A stretch of DNA of 7,242 nucleotides from contig SCTE01000451.1 in the NCBI GenBank assembly GCA_004298915.1, positions 1 through 7,242 on the forward strand. Reading direction: 5' to 3'. Positions 1-6,365 of this stretch are shown in pieces. Positions within the stretch are counted from its first letter, which is position 1. Each line of letters begins with the position of its first letter. This stretch comes from Chloroflexota bacterium (GTDB lineage: Bacteria; Chloroflexota; Limnocylindria; Limnocylindrales; CSP1-4). A program made the translations under genes and the position numbers. The notes below the pieces were generated by a model. It saw only the letters and a program-made list of their open reading frames with translations. It had not been told where the DNA came from and ran no database searches.

Positions 1-1522
1 CATCGAAGATCGCGAATGCGGACAGGTCCACCAGGCCGGCCCGGTCGCGCATCGCGAGGTGCTCGGCGTTGATGATCGGGCTCCACCAGCGGGAATCCCA
101 TTCCGCGGCGCGCGGCATGACCCGCTCGCCGTACTCGGCGAGGAGCGGCTCGTTGGATGCGTACCAGAACGGCCGCTCCCAACCGGCGGCCTCGAACGCG
201 ACGGCGCCGAGCTCGGCATGGCGGACCGCAGCGGGCGAGCGCCGGATCGGCCGGTTGCTCTCCCACTGCTCCATCGGGTGGACGATGCCGTAGGTCTTGT
301 TGAAGCCCTCGGTCGTCCGGGCGTTGATGTGCTGCCAGGTCTTGTGGTGGTCGTAGAAGCGGGCGATGTCCGAGCCGTGCGGATCGATCTCGGGCGTGCC
401 GTGGGTCATCCACTCGGCGACGCACTTCGCGATCCCGGGCGCTTCCTTGATCCAGATCGCGGCGACCGACCAGAGGTTCTTCACTTCGGGCGTCTCGCCG
501 ATGATCGGGTTGCCGTCCGGGGTGAGACTGAGCAACCCGTTGATCGCGAGCTTCACGCCGACCTTCTCGTCGCCGACGATCGACGGGAAGAGCTCGAGGG
601 CGTCCTCGAGCTGCGGGTCGAAGTCCTCCTGGGTGAACGGGAGCATCGTCGGGGACAGCGCGGACGCCTCGATCGAGGGGATGTCGTCGGGGTCCATGAG
701 GATCGCGCGGTGGGCGTACGAGCCGACCTCGAAGCCGTTGCCGTGCTGGCGCTCGTACATGTTCGTGTCCATGTCCCGCACGATCGGGTAGTCGACCTCG
801 GTCCGGGCATTCGCGAACATCGGGACCGGCCCGATGTCGATCATCTGGTGGACCGCGGGGGTCAGCGGGATCGAGGCACCGGCCATCTTCGCGATCCGCG
901 GGCTCCAGATCCCGCAGGCGATGACGACATACTCGGTGTCGATGTCACCGTGATCCGTCCGGACCCGGGTCACCCGGCCGTTGTCGGTGTCGACCCCGGT
1001 GACCTCGACCCCCGCGGCGATCGTGAGGGCGCCCATCTCCTGGGCCATCTGGCGCATGAGCGTGCCGGCCTGGAGCGAATCGACGACCCCAACCCCGGGC
1101 GTGTAGAAGCCGCCGAGGATGATCGATTCCTCGATGAACGGGACCATCGCCTTGACCTCGGCCGGGGTCAGCAGGCGAACGCCGTCCACGCCCCACGACT
1201 TCGAGGACGCCATCCGCCGCTTGAGCTCCTCCATCCGCTCGGGCGTCCGGGCCACCTCGATGCCGCCGCACTCGTGGTACACGCCCAGCTCGCGGTACTG
1301 GTTGGCGCTGTCAATGGTGAAGGCTGCCATCTCCTTGTTGTGGTCGGTCAGGAAGATGAAGTTCGAGGCATGGCCGGTGGAGCCGCCCGGGTTCGGCAGC
1401 GTGCCCTTCTCGAGCAGGACGATGTCCCGCCAGCCCAGCTTCGCCAGGTGATAGGCCATGGAGTTGCCGACGATCCCGGCGCCGACGATGACGACCTTTG
1501 CGCGCTCCGGCAGCGAAGCCAT
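1..1522 (-). CDS. FAD-dependent oxidoreductase with C-terminal GcvT-like domain (dimethylglycine/sarcosine dehydrogenase type), 3' end outside window
   Basis: Seen: 507 complete codons are open from an ATG at 1522 to the left edge, with no stop. An N-terminal Rossmann motif G14-A-G-I-V-G19 and an acidic residue E38 closing the second strand mark FAD binding. GGSTGH51 lies where dimethylglycine and sarcosine dehydrogenases carry the His that binds FAD covalently. A DAO-type C-terminal signature TPDG (334-337) followed by NPIIGE matches the family. From about residue 484 the sequence (MRDRAGLVDLS, M491) matches the start of a GcvT/aminomethyltransferase domain. Family knowledge: these cytosolic enzymes oxidatively demethylate N-methyl amines and pass the methylene group to tetrahydrofolate; full proteins are usually about 800 residues, so roughly 300 are probably missing. 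The start is backed by GGAGGA 10 nt upstream. It lies 93 bp downstream of the aldehyde dehydrogenase, probably in the same transcript. The exact substrate (dimethylglycine, sarcosine or another N-methyl amine) is not determined. Confidence 0.9.
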   Translation of the reverse strand, partial: MASLPERAKVVIVGAGIVGNSMAYHLAKLGWRDIVLLEKGTLPNPGGSTGHASNFIFLTDHNKEMAAFTIDSANQYRELGVYHECGGIEVARTPERMEELKRRMASSKSWGVDGVRLLTPAEVKAMVPFIEESIILGGFYTPGVGVVDSLQAGTLMRQMAQEMGALTIAAGVEVTGVDTDNGRVTRVRTDHGDIDTEYVVIACGIWSPRIAKMAGASIPLTPAVHQMIDIGPVPMFANARTEVDYPIVRDMDTNMYERQHGNGFEVGSYAHRAILMDPDDIPSIEASALSPTMLPFTQEDFDPQLEDALELFPSIVGDEKVGVKLAINGLLSLTPDGNPIIGETPEVKNLWSVAAIWIKEAPGIAKCVAEWMTHGTPEIDPHGSDIARFYDHHKTWQHINARTTEGFNKTYGIVHPMEQWESNRPIRRSPAAVRHAELGAVAFEAAGWERPFWYASNEPLLAEYGERVMPRAAEWDSRWWSPIINAEHLAMRDRAGLVDLSAFAIFD

Positions 1523-1615
1523 GTGCTCGATGTCCTCCAGATGTTGATCGTGGCGACCGGCGGGGCCGATGTGCAGCCGGCGTGCCGGACCGTTCGTTGT
1601 TCGTTGTCGGCCTGG
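1523..1615 (-). other. Short spacer between aldehyde dehydrogenase and oxidoreductase genes, with tandem 7-bp repeat
   Basis: A 93-bp gap inside the minus-strand pair. It contains a perfect tandem pair of TTCGTTG (1593-1599 and 1600-1606) and a weak CCGG/CCGG hairpin at 1577-1588. There is no T-tract after the hairpin, so it does not look like an intrinsic terminator. The oxidoreductase ribosome binding site GGAGGA sits at 1538-1533 on the minus strand. The frame of the oxidoreductase stays open through the whole gap back to the TGA of the upstream gene. I see no separate promoter, so co-transcription of the two genes is the simplest reading. Confidence 0.5.
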
Positions 1616-3082
1616 TCAGGCGAGGTTCATCACGACCGTCTTCATCTCGGTCAGCCGTTCGATGGAGAAGCGTCCTCCGACGCGCCCCATGCCGCTCTGG
1701 GATCCCGCGCGGCCGCCGAAGGGCAGGTGCGATTCCCAGTAGTTCGTGCCTTCGTTGATGTTGACCCATCCGGCCCGAACCGATTCGGCGAAGTGCAGGC
1801 CCGCCCGGAGGTCGCGGGTGAAGATTGCATTGAGAAGCCCGAACGCCGACGCGCTGACGATGTCGATCGCCTCCTCGATCCCGTCGATCCGGGTGATCGG
1901 GGCGACCGGCCCGAAGGTCTCCTCGCGCGCGATCGCCATCTGGCGCTTGACCCCGGTCAGGACCGTGGGCTGGTAGAAGAGCGGGCTGCCGAGCTCGGGG
2001 CTGCGCGCCCCTCCGGCAACGACAACGGCGCCGGCGGCGATCGCCTCGGCCACGTGCCGCTCGGTCTTGGTCGCGGTCGCCTCGTTGTTGAGGGGGCCCA
2101 TGGTCGTCCCGGCGTCGAGCGGGTCACCGAGTCGCGTGTCGCGGGTCATGGCCGCCGTCAGCCGCTCGACGAAGTCGCCGTGGATCGCGTGGTCCACGAG
2201 GATCCACTCGCCGGCCGTGCAGCTCTGGCCGGCATTGAGGAAGCAGGCCGTGAGCGTCGCGGTGATCGCGGCGTCGAGGTCGGCATCCCGCAGGATGACG
2301 AGCGGCCCGTTGCCGCCCATCTCGAGCAGGAGCTCCTTGCCGATCGCCCGCTCCGCGATCCGTCGCCCGGTGGCGGTCGATCCGATGAACCCGATCGCGG
2401 CGACATCGGGATGCCCGGCCAGCTGGTCCCCGACTTCCGAGCCCGGGCCGGTCACGAGGTTGAAGACGCCCGGCGGGAGGTCGGCGTCGGCCAGGCATGC
2501 CGCCAGGACCGTCGCGCAGTACGACGTATGGGTCGCGGGGTTCCAGACCACGGTGTTACCGCCGGCAAGCGCCGGCGCGATCATCTCGGCCGGCATCGTG
2601 TACGGCCAGTTCCACGGGGTGACGACCCCCACGACGCCCATCGGGACCCGGTAGATCAGCACGCGCTTGTTCGGATCGACCGACGGCGGCATGAGGCCGT
2701 CGAGCCTGGTCGCGTCCGCCGCGGCCATCCGGAAGTAGACGAGGAGCTCCTCGACCTCCCCGTAGGCCTCGGCCTGGAGCGGCTTGCCCTGGTCAAGGGT
2801 CAGGGCTTCCGCCAGCTGGTCCCGGCGCGCCTCGATGTTCGCGGCGACCCGCTCGAGGGCTGCCGCACGCTCGAATGCCGAGGTCCGTTGCCAGCCACGT
2901 CGCGCCGCGAGCGCCGCGCCGACGGCCCGGTCCGCGTCCTCCCGGGAACCCTTCGCGACGCTCGCGATGAGCTCGCCAGTCGCGGGATTGGTGGCATCGA
3001 ACGTTTCGCCGGACGCCGCCGCGCACCAGGCACCGTCGATGAACATCGCGGTCGTGCGAACGGCGACGAGATCAGCGGGCAA
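1616..3082 (-). CDS. NAD(P)-dependent aldehyde dehydrogenase (ALDH superfamily)
   Basis: Seen: 488 residues, the normal family length. The motifs are all present in order: TPWNW with oxyanion-hole N158, cofactor loop FIGSTATG (232-239), general base E254 in LLEMGGNGP, catalytic C288 in NAGQSCTAGE, and E388 in the EETFGP motif, then a standard C-terminus ending EMKTVVMNLA. Family knowledge: cytosolic oxidation of an aldehyde to its acid with NAD+ or NADP+. Odd: the usual Lys of the 'KPA' motif, which contacts the adenosine ribose, is N181 (VVWNPA), and T184 replaces the common Glu three residues later. The start is a TTG with GGAG 7 nt upstream; the first ATG (residue 13, at 3046) has no ribosome binding site. 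The gene is divergent from the betaine-type importer and upstream of the demethylase-like oxidoreductase. Betaine-aldehyde or another amine-derived aldehyde is a plausible substrate by context only; succinate-semialdehyde-type activity cannot be excluded. Confidence 0.93.
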   Translation of the reverse strand: MPADLVAVRTTAMFIDGAWCAAASGETFDATNPATGELIASVAKGSREDADRAVGAALAARRGWQRTSAFERAAALERVAANIEARRDQLAEALTLDQGKPLQAEAYGEVEELLVYFRMAAADATRLDGLMPPSVDPNKRVLIYRVPMGVVGVVTPWNWPYTMPAEMIAPALAGGNTVVWNPATHTSYCATVLAACLADADLPPGVFNLVTGPGSEVGDQLAGHPDVAAIGFIGSTATGRRIAERAIGKELLLEMGGNGPLVILRDADLDAAITATLTACFLNAGQSCTAGEWILVDHAIHGDFVERLTAAMTRDTRLGDPLDAGTTMGPLNNEATATKTERHVAEAIAAGAVVVAGGARSPELGSPLFYQPTVLTGVKRQMAIAREETFGPVAPITRIDGIEEAIDIVSASAFGLLNAIFTRDLRAGLHFAESVRAGWVNINEGTNYWESHLPFGGRAGSQSGMGRVGGRFSIERLTEMKTVVMNLA

Positions 3083-3089
3083 TGCGTGG

Positions 3090-3093
3090 CTCC
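3090..3093 (-). promoter_or_regulatory. Ribosome binding site fixing the TTG start of the aldehyde dehydrogenase
   Basis: GGAG on the minus strand, 7 nt before a TTG at 3082. The first in-frame ATG, 12 codons downstream, is preceded by GTTCGCACGACCGCG with no purine-rich site. This is why the TTG was chosen. Confidence 0.6.
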
Positions 3094-3152
3094 AGTGCGC
3101 TTCGCCGGGCGCGGATGCGCTGCGCTTCGGCCGATGGGACGTCCTCCAGTTT

Positions 3153-3172
3153 GCGCCGGGAACCTCCGGCGC
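3153..3172. repeat. Perfect 7-bp inverted repeat (stem-loop), divergent region
   Basis: GCGCCGG (3153-3159) and CCGGCGC (3166-3172) are exact reverse complements around a 6-nt spacer GAACCT. In the leader of the minus-strand aldehyde dehydrogenase this could fold as an RNA hairpin, or it could be a protein-binding site. The GC-rich background makes such stems fairly common by chance. Confidence 0.45.
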
Positions 3173-3190
3173 CGCAACTCTGTCCCGAGG

Positions 3191-3222
3191 GCCGCGAGCG
3201 CGGACCGTTCACGCTTCGCGGC
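3191..3222. repeat. Imperfect inverted repeat ending next to a -35-like hexamer
   Basis: GCCGCGAGCG (3191-3200) pairs with CGCTTCGCGGC (3212-3222) with one bulged base and an 11-nt loop. The right arm ends at the base before TTGACG (3223). That placement would suit an operator touching a plus-strand promoter, but this is inference. Confidence 0.45.
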
Positions 3223-3237
3223 TTGACGCGGGACCAT

Positions 3238-3284
3238 CCACGGGTCGATCCTCACGGGGTCCGACCGGCGCTCCCGACCCGTGG
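3238..3284. repeat. Perfect 10-bp inverted repeat, candidate operator
   Basis: CCACGGGTCG (3238-3247) and CGACCCGTGG (3275-3284) are exact reverse complements separated by 27 bp. They lie between the TTGACG at 3223 and the ATPase start at 3316, in the part most likely to be a promoter or 5' leader. The arm spacing is 37 bp centre to centre. Related half-sites at 3253-3259 (CACGGGG) and 3289-3295 (CCCGTGG) make a four-site cluster. The regulator is unknown and no regulator gene is in the window. Confidence 0.5.
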
Positions 3285-3303
3285 GCGTCCCGTGGCGCTC
3301 CCC

Positions 3304-3310
3304 GAGGTGG
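3304..3310 (+). promoter_or_regulatory. Ribosome binding site fixing the GTG start of the ABC ATPase
   Basis: GAGGTGG, whose GAGG core is 8 nt before GTG 3316. The reading frame is open further upstream to 3082, but that extension is Arg/Pro-rich, overlaps the regulatory region and has no family similarity, so the GTG at 3316 was chosen. A second GTG at 3307 lies within the site itself. Confidence 0.5.
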
Positions 3311-3315
3311 AACGC

Positions 3316-4377
3316 GTGCAGACCGCGCAGGCCGACCGAGCAACGGGCGTCGAACCGACCATCGCGGTTCGCGGACTGTGGAAGATCTTCGGGCCGGCCG
3401 AGGCGAAGATCGCCGGGTCGCCGCTGCTGGAGCTCTCGAACGCGGAGTTCCGCCTCCAGACCGGGTCCACGATCGCGGTCCGGGACGTGTCCTTCGATGT
3501 CCGGCCCGGCGAGGTCTTCGTGGTCATGGGCCTGTCCGGGAGCGGCAAGTCCACGCTGGTGCGCTGCCTGACCCGGCTCATCGAACCGAGCCTCGGGCAG
3601 GTCCTGCTCGATGGCGAGGACATCCGCGCCGCAGATGCGGAGCGCCTGCGCGAGCTGCGGCGCCGTCGGTTCTCGATGGTCTTCCAGAACTTCGGGTTGC
3701 TGCCCCACCGACGGGTCATCGACAACGTGGCCTTCGGCCTCGAGATCCGCGGCGACGCCCGTGAGCCGCGCCTGGCCAGGGCGCGCGAGATGTGCGAGCT
3801 CGTCGGCCTCGCGGCGTTCATGGACAGCTACCCGGACCAGCTGTCGGGTGGCCAGCAGCAGCGGGTCGGCCTCGCGCGTGCGCTCGCGGGCGATCCGGAG
3901 GTGATGTTCTTCGACGAGCCGTTCAGCGCCCTCGACCCGCTGATCCGGCGGGACATGCAGAACGAGGTGATCCGGCTCCACCATGAAGTCGGCAAGACGA
4001 TGGTGTTCATCACCCATGACCTCGCCGAGGCCCTCAAGCTCGGCGACCACATCGTGATCATGCGCGACGGTCGCATCGTGCAGGCCGGCTCCCCGGAGGA
4101 GGTCGTGGGCGCCCCGGCCGACGACTACGTGGCCGACTTCGTCCAGGACGTGGCCAAGGCCAACATCCTGACCCTTCGCTGGATCATGCGTCCGGCGCGA
4201 CCGGACGATGCCCTTGATGGACCGGAATTCCCGCCGACCACCATCATCCGCGACGCGGTTCATGTCGCCGCCCAGACCGAGAAGCCGATCCGGGTCGTGG
4301 ACGGTGGGGCGACCCTCGGACTCGTGGATCGGCGCCAGATCCTCGGGTCGATTGCCGAGCGTGGGGCGAGAGGCTGA
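3316..4377 (+). CDS. proV: Quaternary-amine (glycine betaine/proline/choline) ABC importer, ATP-binding subunit, ProV/OpuAA-like
   Basis: Seen: 353 residues from a GTG. The N-terminal GLWKIFG (20-26) is the typical ProV lead-in. Walker A GLSGSGKST is at 72-80, the Q-loop residue Q124 follows MVF, the signature LSGGQQQR is at 176-183, Walker B and catalytic Glu are in VMFFDEP (D200, E201), the D-loop is SALD (204-207), and the switch His is H234 in FITHD. Family knowledge: a cytoplasmic ATPase dimer drives import of osmoprotectants or quaternary amines. Odd: after the nucleotide-binding domain only about 70 residues remain, starting LRWIMRP and ending with one CBS-like RVVDGGATLGLVDR block. 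Classical ProV (about 400 residues) has two full CBS domains, so ionic-strength sensing may be reduced or different. Its stop TGA overlaps the permease ATG by one base (TGATG), indicating translational coupling and an operon. Confidence 0.95.
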   Translation: MQTAQADRATGVEPTIAVRGLWKIFGPAEAKIAGSPLLELSNAEFRLQTGSTIAVRDVSFDVRPGEVFVVMGLSGSGKSTLVRCLTRLIEPSLGQVLLDGEDIRAADAERLRELRRRRFSMVFQNFGLLPHRRVIDNVAFGLEIRGDAREPRLARAREMCELVGLAAFMDSYPDQLSGGQQQRVGLARALAGDPEVMFFDEPFSALDPLIRRDMQNEVIRLHHEVGKTMVFITHDLAEALKLGDHIVIMRDGRIVQAGSPEEVVGAPADDYVADFVQDVAKANILTLRWIMRPARPDDALDGPEFPPTTIIRDAVHVAAQTEKPIRVVDGGATLGLVDRRQILGSIAERGARG

Positions 4378-6323
4378 TGGCCGCATCGGCGACATCCGCA
4401 GTCCGTGCCGCACCGACCATCTCACGGCGGACCCTGGTCACGCTGCTCTGTCTGTCAGTTGTCGTGCTGTTCGTGGTCTTCCGCGGCCAGGGGACGCTTC
4501 CGCGCGATGAGGGAGCCGCCTCCTTCCAGTTCTTCAACGGGGTGCGCGACTGGGTCTCGGACAACCGACTGACCAACCCGTTCCTGGTGGTATTTGCCGG
4601 GGCGACCCGGGCGATCATCGCGGCCCTGGTTGACACGTCCATCGTCATCGCGCACGGAATCGGCTGGCCAGGCGCGGTTCTGCTGGCCGGAGCGGCCGGA
4701 CTCGCGGCGGGCGGGCGGCGCCTCGCGCTGCTCGGGGTGACAGGTTTCCTGTCACTGGGCGTGCTCGGCCTCTGGAGCGAGAGCATGGACACGATCGGCC
4801 TGACGTTCGCAGCGGTGGTCTCGTCACTCCTCATCGGCGTTCCGCTTGGCATCGCGGCGGGCCGCAGCGATCGTGTACGACAGGTCATCAGCCCGGTCCT
4901 GGACCTGATGCAGATCATGCCTTCTTTCGCGTACCTCGCACCGATGACCCTTCTGTTCCTGATCGGCGCACCGTCGGCAACGATTGCGACCCTGATCTAT
5001 GCGATGCCGGCGGCCATACGCATCACGGCTCTCGGGATCCGGGGCGTTTCGGCGACGACGGTGGAGGCGGCGGTCTCGCTCGGATCGACGAGCCGCCAGA
5101 CCCTGTTCAAGGTGCAGCTCCCTCTCGCCCGCAAGATGCTGGCGCTGGCGGTGAACCAGACGATCATGTTGGCCCTCGGCATGGCTGTGGTAACGGCCTT
5201 GATCGACGGCCCCGGACTCGGCAAGACGATCATCAAGGCGCTCACTCACAACGATGTCGGATCGGCCGTGGACGCGGGCCTGGCCATCGTCATCATCGCG
5301 ATCGTGCTCGATCGCCTGACCGAGCATGCGGCCAATCGGGTCGATGCCCGACCGAACGCCTCGGACTCGGCCAGAGCGGTCAACCGACGGGTCGCACGAG
5401 TCCTGCTCGTTGCCGGCCTGGCTGCATCCCTCGTCAGCCTCTTCGTGGTCGCCCTGACCGAGTTCCCGACCGAGATCGGGTTCTCGTTCGCCGGGCCGGT
5501 CAACGAGATCGTTGGTTGGGTCAGGATCAACCTGTACTTCCTCACCAATCCGGTCAAGGACGCGTTCAGCTACGGGGTCATCAATCCGCTCGAGGCGATC
5601 CTGACGTCCGCGCCCTGGCTGCTGATCGTCGGGACGTTTGCCGGCCTTGGGGTCCTGGTCGGTGGCTGGCGAACCGGAGCGATCGTGTCTGTCTGCCTCG
5701 TCGGGATCGCCGGCCTCGGCCTGTGGGAGGACGGCATGGTCACGTTGACCGCATCCCTCGTCGGGGTGGCGCTCACCCTCCTCATCGGCGTCCTGATCGG
5801 AATCGCCGCCGCACGCAGCGAGCGAACATCCGCAATTCTTCGGCCCCTGCTCGACACGGCCCAGACGATGCCGAGCTTCGTCTACCTGATCCCAGCCCTT
5901 GCCCTGTTCTCGCCGACCCGCTTCACCGCGATTCTCGCAGCCGTCATCTATGCCGTGCCGCCCGTGATTCGGCTGGTCGAGGCAGGGATTCGCTCCGTGC
6001 CGCTGGCGGCCATCGAGGCGGGGGTGTCCTCGGGAGCAAGCCCACGGCAACTGCTCTGGAAGGTACAGTTGCCGATGGCTCGGCGGTCGCTGCTGCTTGC
6101 CGCCAACCAAGGCATCGTCATGGTCCTCGCGATGGTCGTCGTTGGTGGGCTCGTCGGCGCCGGCGCTCTCGGTTACGACGTTGTCGCAGGCTTTTCTCAG
6201 TACGAGGACTTCGGAAAGGGTCTCTCCGCAGGCATTGCGATTGTCCTGCTCGGTGTCATGCTCGACCGGATCACGCAGGGTGCGGGCGAGCGGTCATCGG
6301 CAGGATCGGCGCGAGCCGGCTAA
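4377..6323 (+). CDS. proW: Double-length quaternary-amine ABC importer permease with two ProW-like units in one chain
   Basis: Seen: 648 residues, about twice a usual ProW/OpuAB permease. Two complete units occur in tandem at a constant offset of 317 residues. GLW is at 131-133 and 448-450; MPSF at 181-184 and 498-501; IYAMP/IYAVP at 207 and 524; the ATPase-contacting EAA loop ending KVQLP at 229-249 and 546-566; LDRLT/LDRIT at 311 and 629. By hand count 63 of 132 positions (132-263 against 449-580) are identical, without gaps. The duplicated part also includes the N-terminal 'LTNP' stretch and hydrophobic segments. Family knowledge: this subunit forms the membrane channel, and each EAA loop docks one ATPase. 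Inference: one polypeptide can supply the whole two-unit pore. The start is the ATG in TGATG, overlapping the ATPase stop, with GAGAGG just upstream. The C-terminal tail is short and Ser/Ala-rich. Confidence 0.93.
   Translation: MAASATSAVRAAPTISRRTLVTLLCLSVVVLFVVFRGQGTLPRDEGAASFQFFNGVRDWVSDNRLTNPFLVVFAGATRAIIAALVDTSIVIAHGIGWPGAVLLAGAAGLAAGGRRLALLGVTGFLSLGVLGLWSESMDTIGLTFAAVVSSLLIGVPLGIAAGRSDRVRQVISPVLDLMQIMPSFAYLAPMTLLFLIGAPSATIATLIYAMPAAIRITALGIRGVSATTVEAAVSLGSTSRQTLFKVQLPLARKMLALAVNQTIMLALGMAVVTALIDGPGLGKTIIKALTHNDVGSAVDAGLAIVIIAIVLDRLTEHAANRVDARPNASDSARAVNRRVARVLLVAGLAASLVSLFVVALTEFPTEIGFSFAGPVNEIVGWVRINLYFLTNPVKDAFSYGVINPLEAILTSAPWLLIVGTFAGLGVLVGGWRTGAIVSVCLVGIAGLGLWEDGMVTLTASLVGVALTLLIGVLIGIAAARSERTSAILRPLLDTAQTMPSFVYLIPALALFSPTRFTAILAAVIYAVPPVIRLVEAGIRSVPLAAIEAGVSSGASPRQLLWKVQLPMARRSLLLAANQGIVMVLAMVVVGGLVGAGALGYDVVAGFSQYEDFGKGLSAGIAIVLLGVMLDRITQGAGERSSAGSARAG
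4737..4755. repeat. Perfect 8-bp inverted repeat inside the permease gene
   Basis: GTGACAGG (4737-4744) and CCTGTCAC (4748-4755) are exact reverse complements around TTT. They fall in the codons for about residues 121-127 (VTGFLSL), between hydrophobic segments of the first ProW unit. It could form a stable mRNA hairpin or be a fortuitous coding palindrome; nothing nearby indicates a promoter or terminator. Confidence 0.4.
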
Positions 6324-6365
6324 GGGCAATCAGGACTGGCTATGCAAGACAGGAGGAGCAACATC
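6324..6365 (+). other. Short spacer between permease and binding-protein genes
   Basis: This 42-nt gap runs from the permease TAA to the binding-protein GTG. It has no hairpin and no T-tract, so transcription is expected to continue into the binding-protein gene. An ATG at 6342 in frame with the next gene is explained under the ribosome binding site at 6351. Confidence 0.6.
6351..6356 (+). promoter_or_regulatory. Strong ribosome binding site fixing the GTG start of the binding protein
   Basis: AGGAGG lies 9 nt before GTG 6366. An in-frame ATG at 6342 would put this site inside its own codons 4-5 and has no site of its own. Starting at the GTG also gives a normal lipoprotein signal: two Arg, a hydrophobic stretch, then Cys19. 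Confidence 0.8.

Larger units (their letters stand above)
3083..3315. promoter_or_regulatory. Divergent intergenic regulatory region
   Basis: This 233-bp gap between the two divergent start codons must contain the promoters for both arms. On the plus strand a TTGACG (3223-3228) resembles a -35 element, but the stretch 17 nt downstream (TCGATC/CGATCC) is only a poor -10 match, so the promoter call is weak. No convincing promoter could be picked for the minus strand. The gap contains three inverted repeats (3153-3172, 3191-3222, 3238-3284) and a cluster of CCACGGG half-sites, listed separately. No small gene with a ribosome binding site was found here. Confidence 0.6.

Noticed and set aside
1577..1588. 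Hairpin between the two minus-strand genes as an intrinsic terminator
   Set aside because: The stem is only 4 bp and no T-tract follows on the minus strand.
2561..2576. GCCGGC repeated around AAGC as a regulatory stem-loop
   Set aside because: It lies inside the aldehyde dehydrogenase in codons for a conserved Ala/Gly stretch (PALAGGN); both arms are self-complementary GC-rich words expected by chance.
59..3226. A very long plus-strand open frame (1055 codons) opposite the two minus-strand enzymes
   Set aside because: It runs antisense to two genes with full family motifs. Its translation is Asp/Arg/Gly/Pro-rich and low in complexity without recognisable domains, as expected for the mirror frame of G/C-ending codons.
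3082..3315. N-terminal extension of the ATPase back to 3082
   Set aside because: The extra 78 residues are Arg/Pro/Ala-rich, lack family similarity and cover the whole divergent promoter region; GTG 3316 has a ribosome binding site and leads straight into the ProV N-terminus.
2800..4425. A 541-codon minus-strand open frame spanning the divergent gap and the ATPase gene
   Set aside because: It is antisense to the ATPase with all its ABC motifs intact, and overlaps the aldehyde dehydrogenase start in another frame; composition-driven shadow.
4824..6110. A 428-codon minus-strand open frame opposite the permease
   Set aside because: It is rich in Asp, Arg, Gly and Gln, has no domain signature, and mirrors a clear membrane protein.
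6342..6365. ATG at 6342 as start of the binding protein
   Set aside because: The AGGAGG site lies inside that extension, 9 nt before GTG 6366, and the GTG start gives a normal lipoprotein signal peptide.
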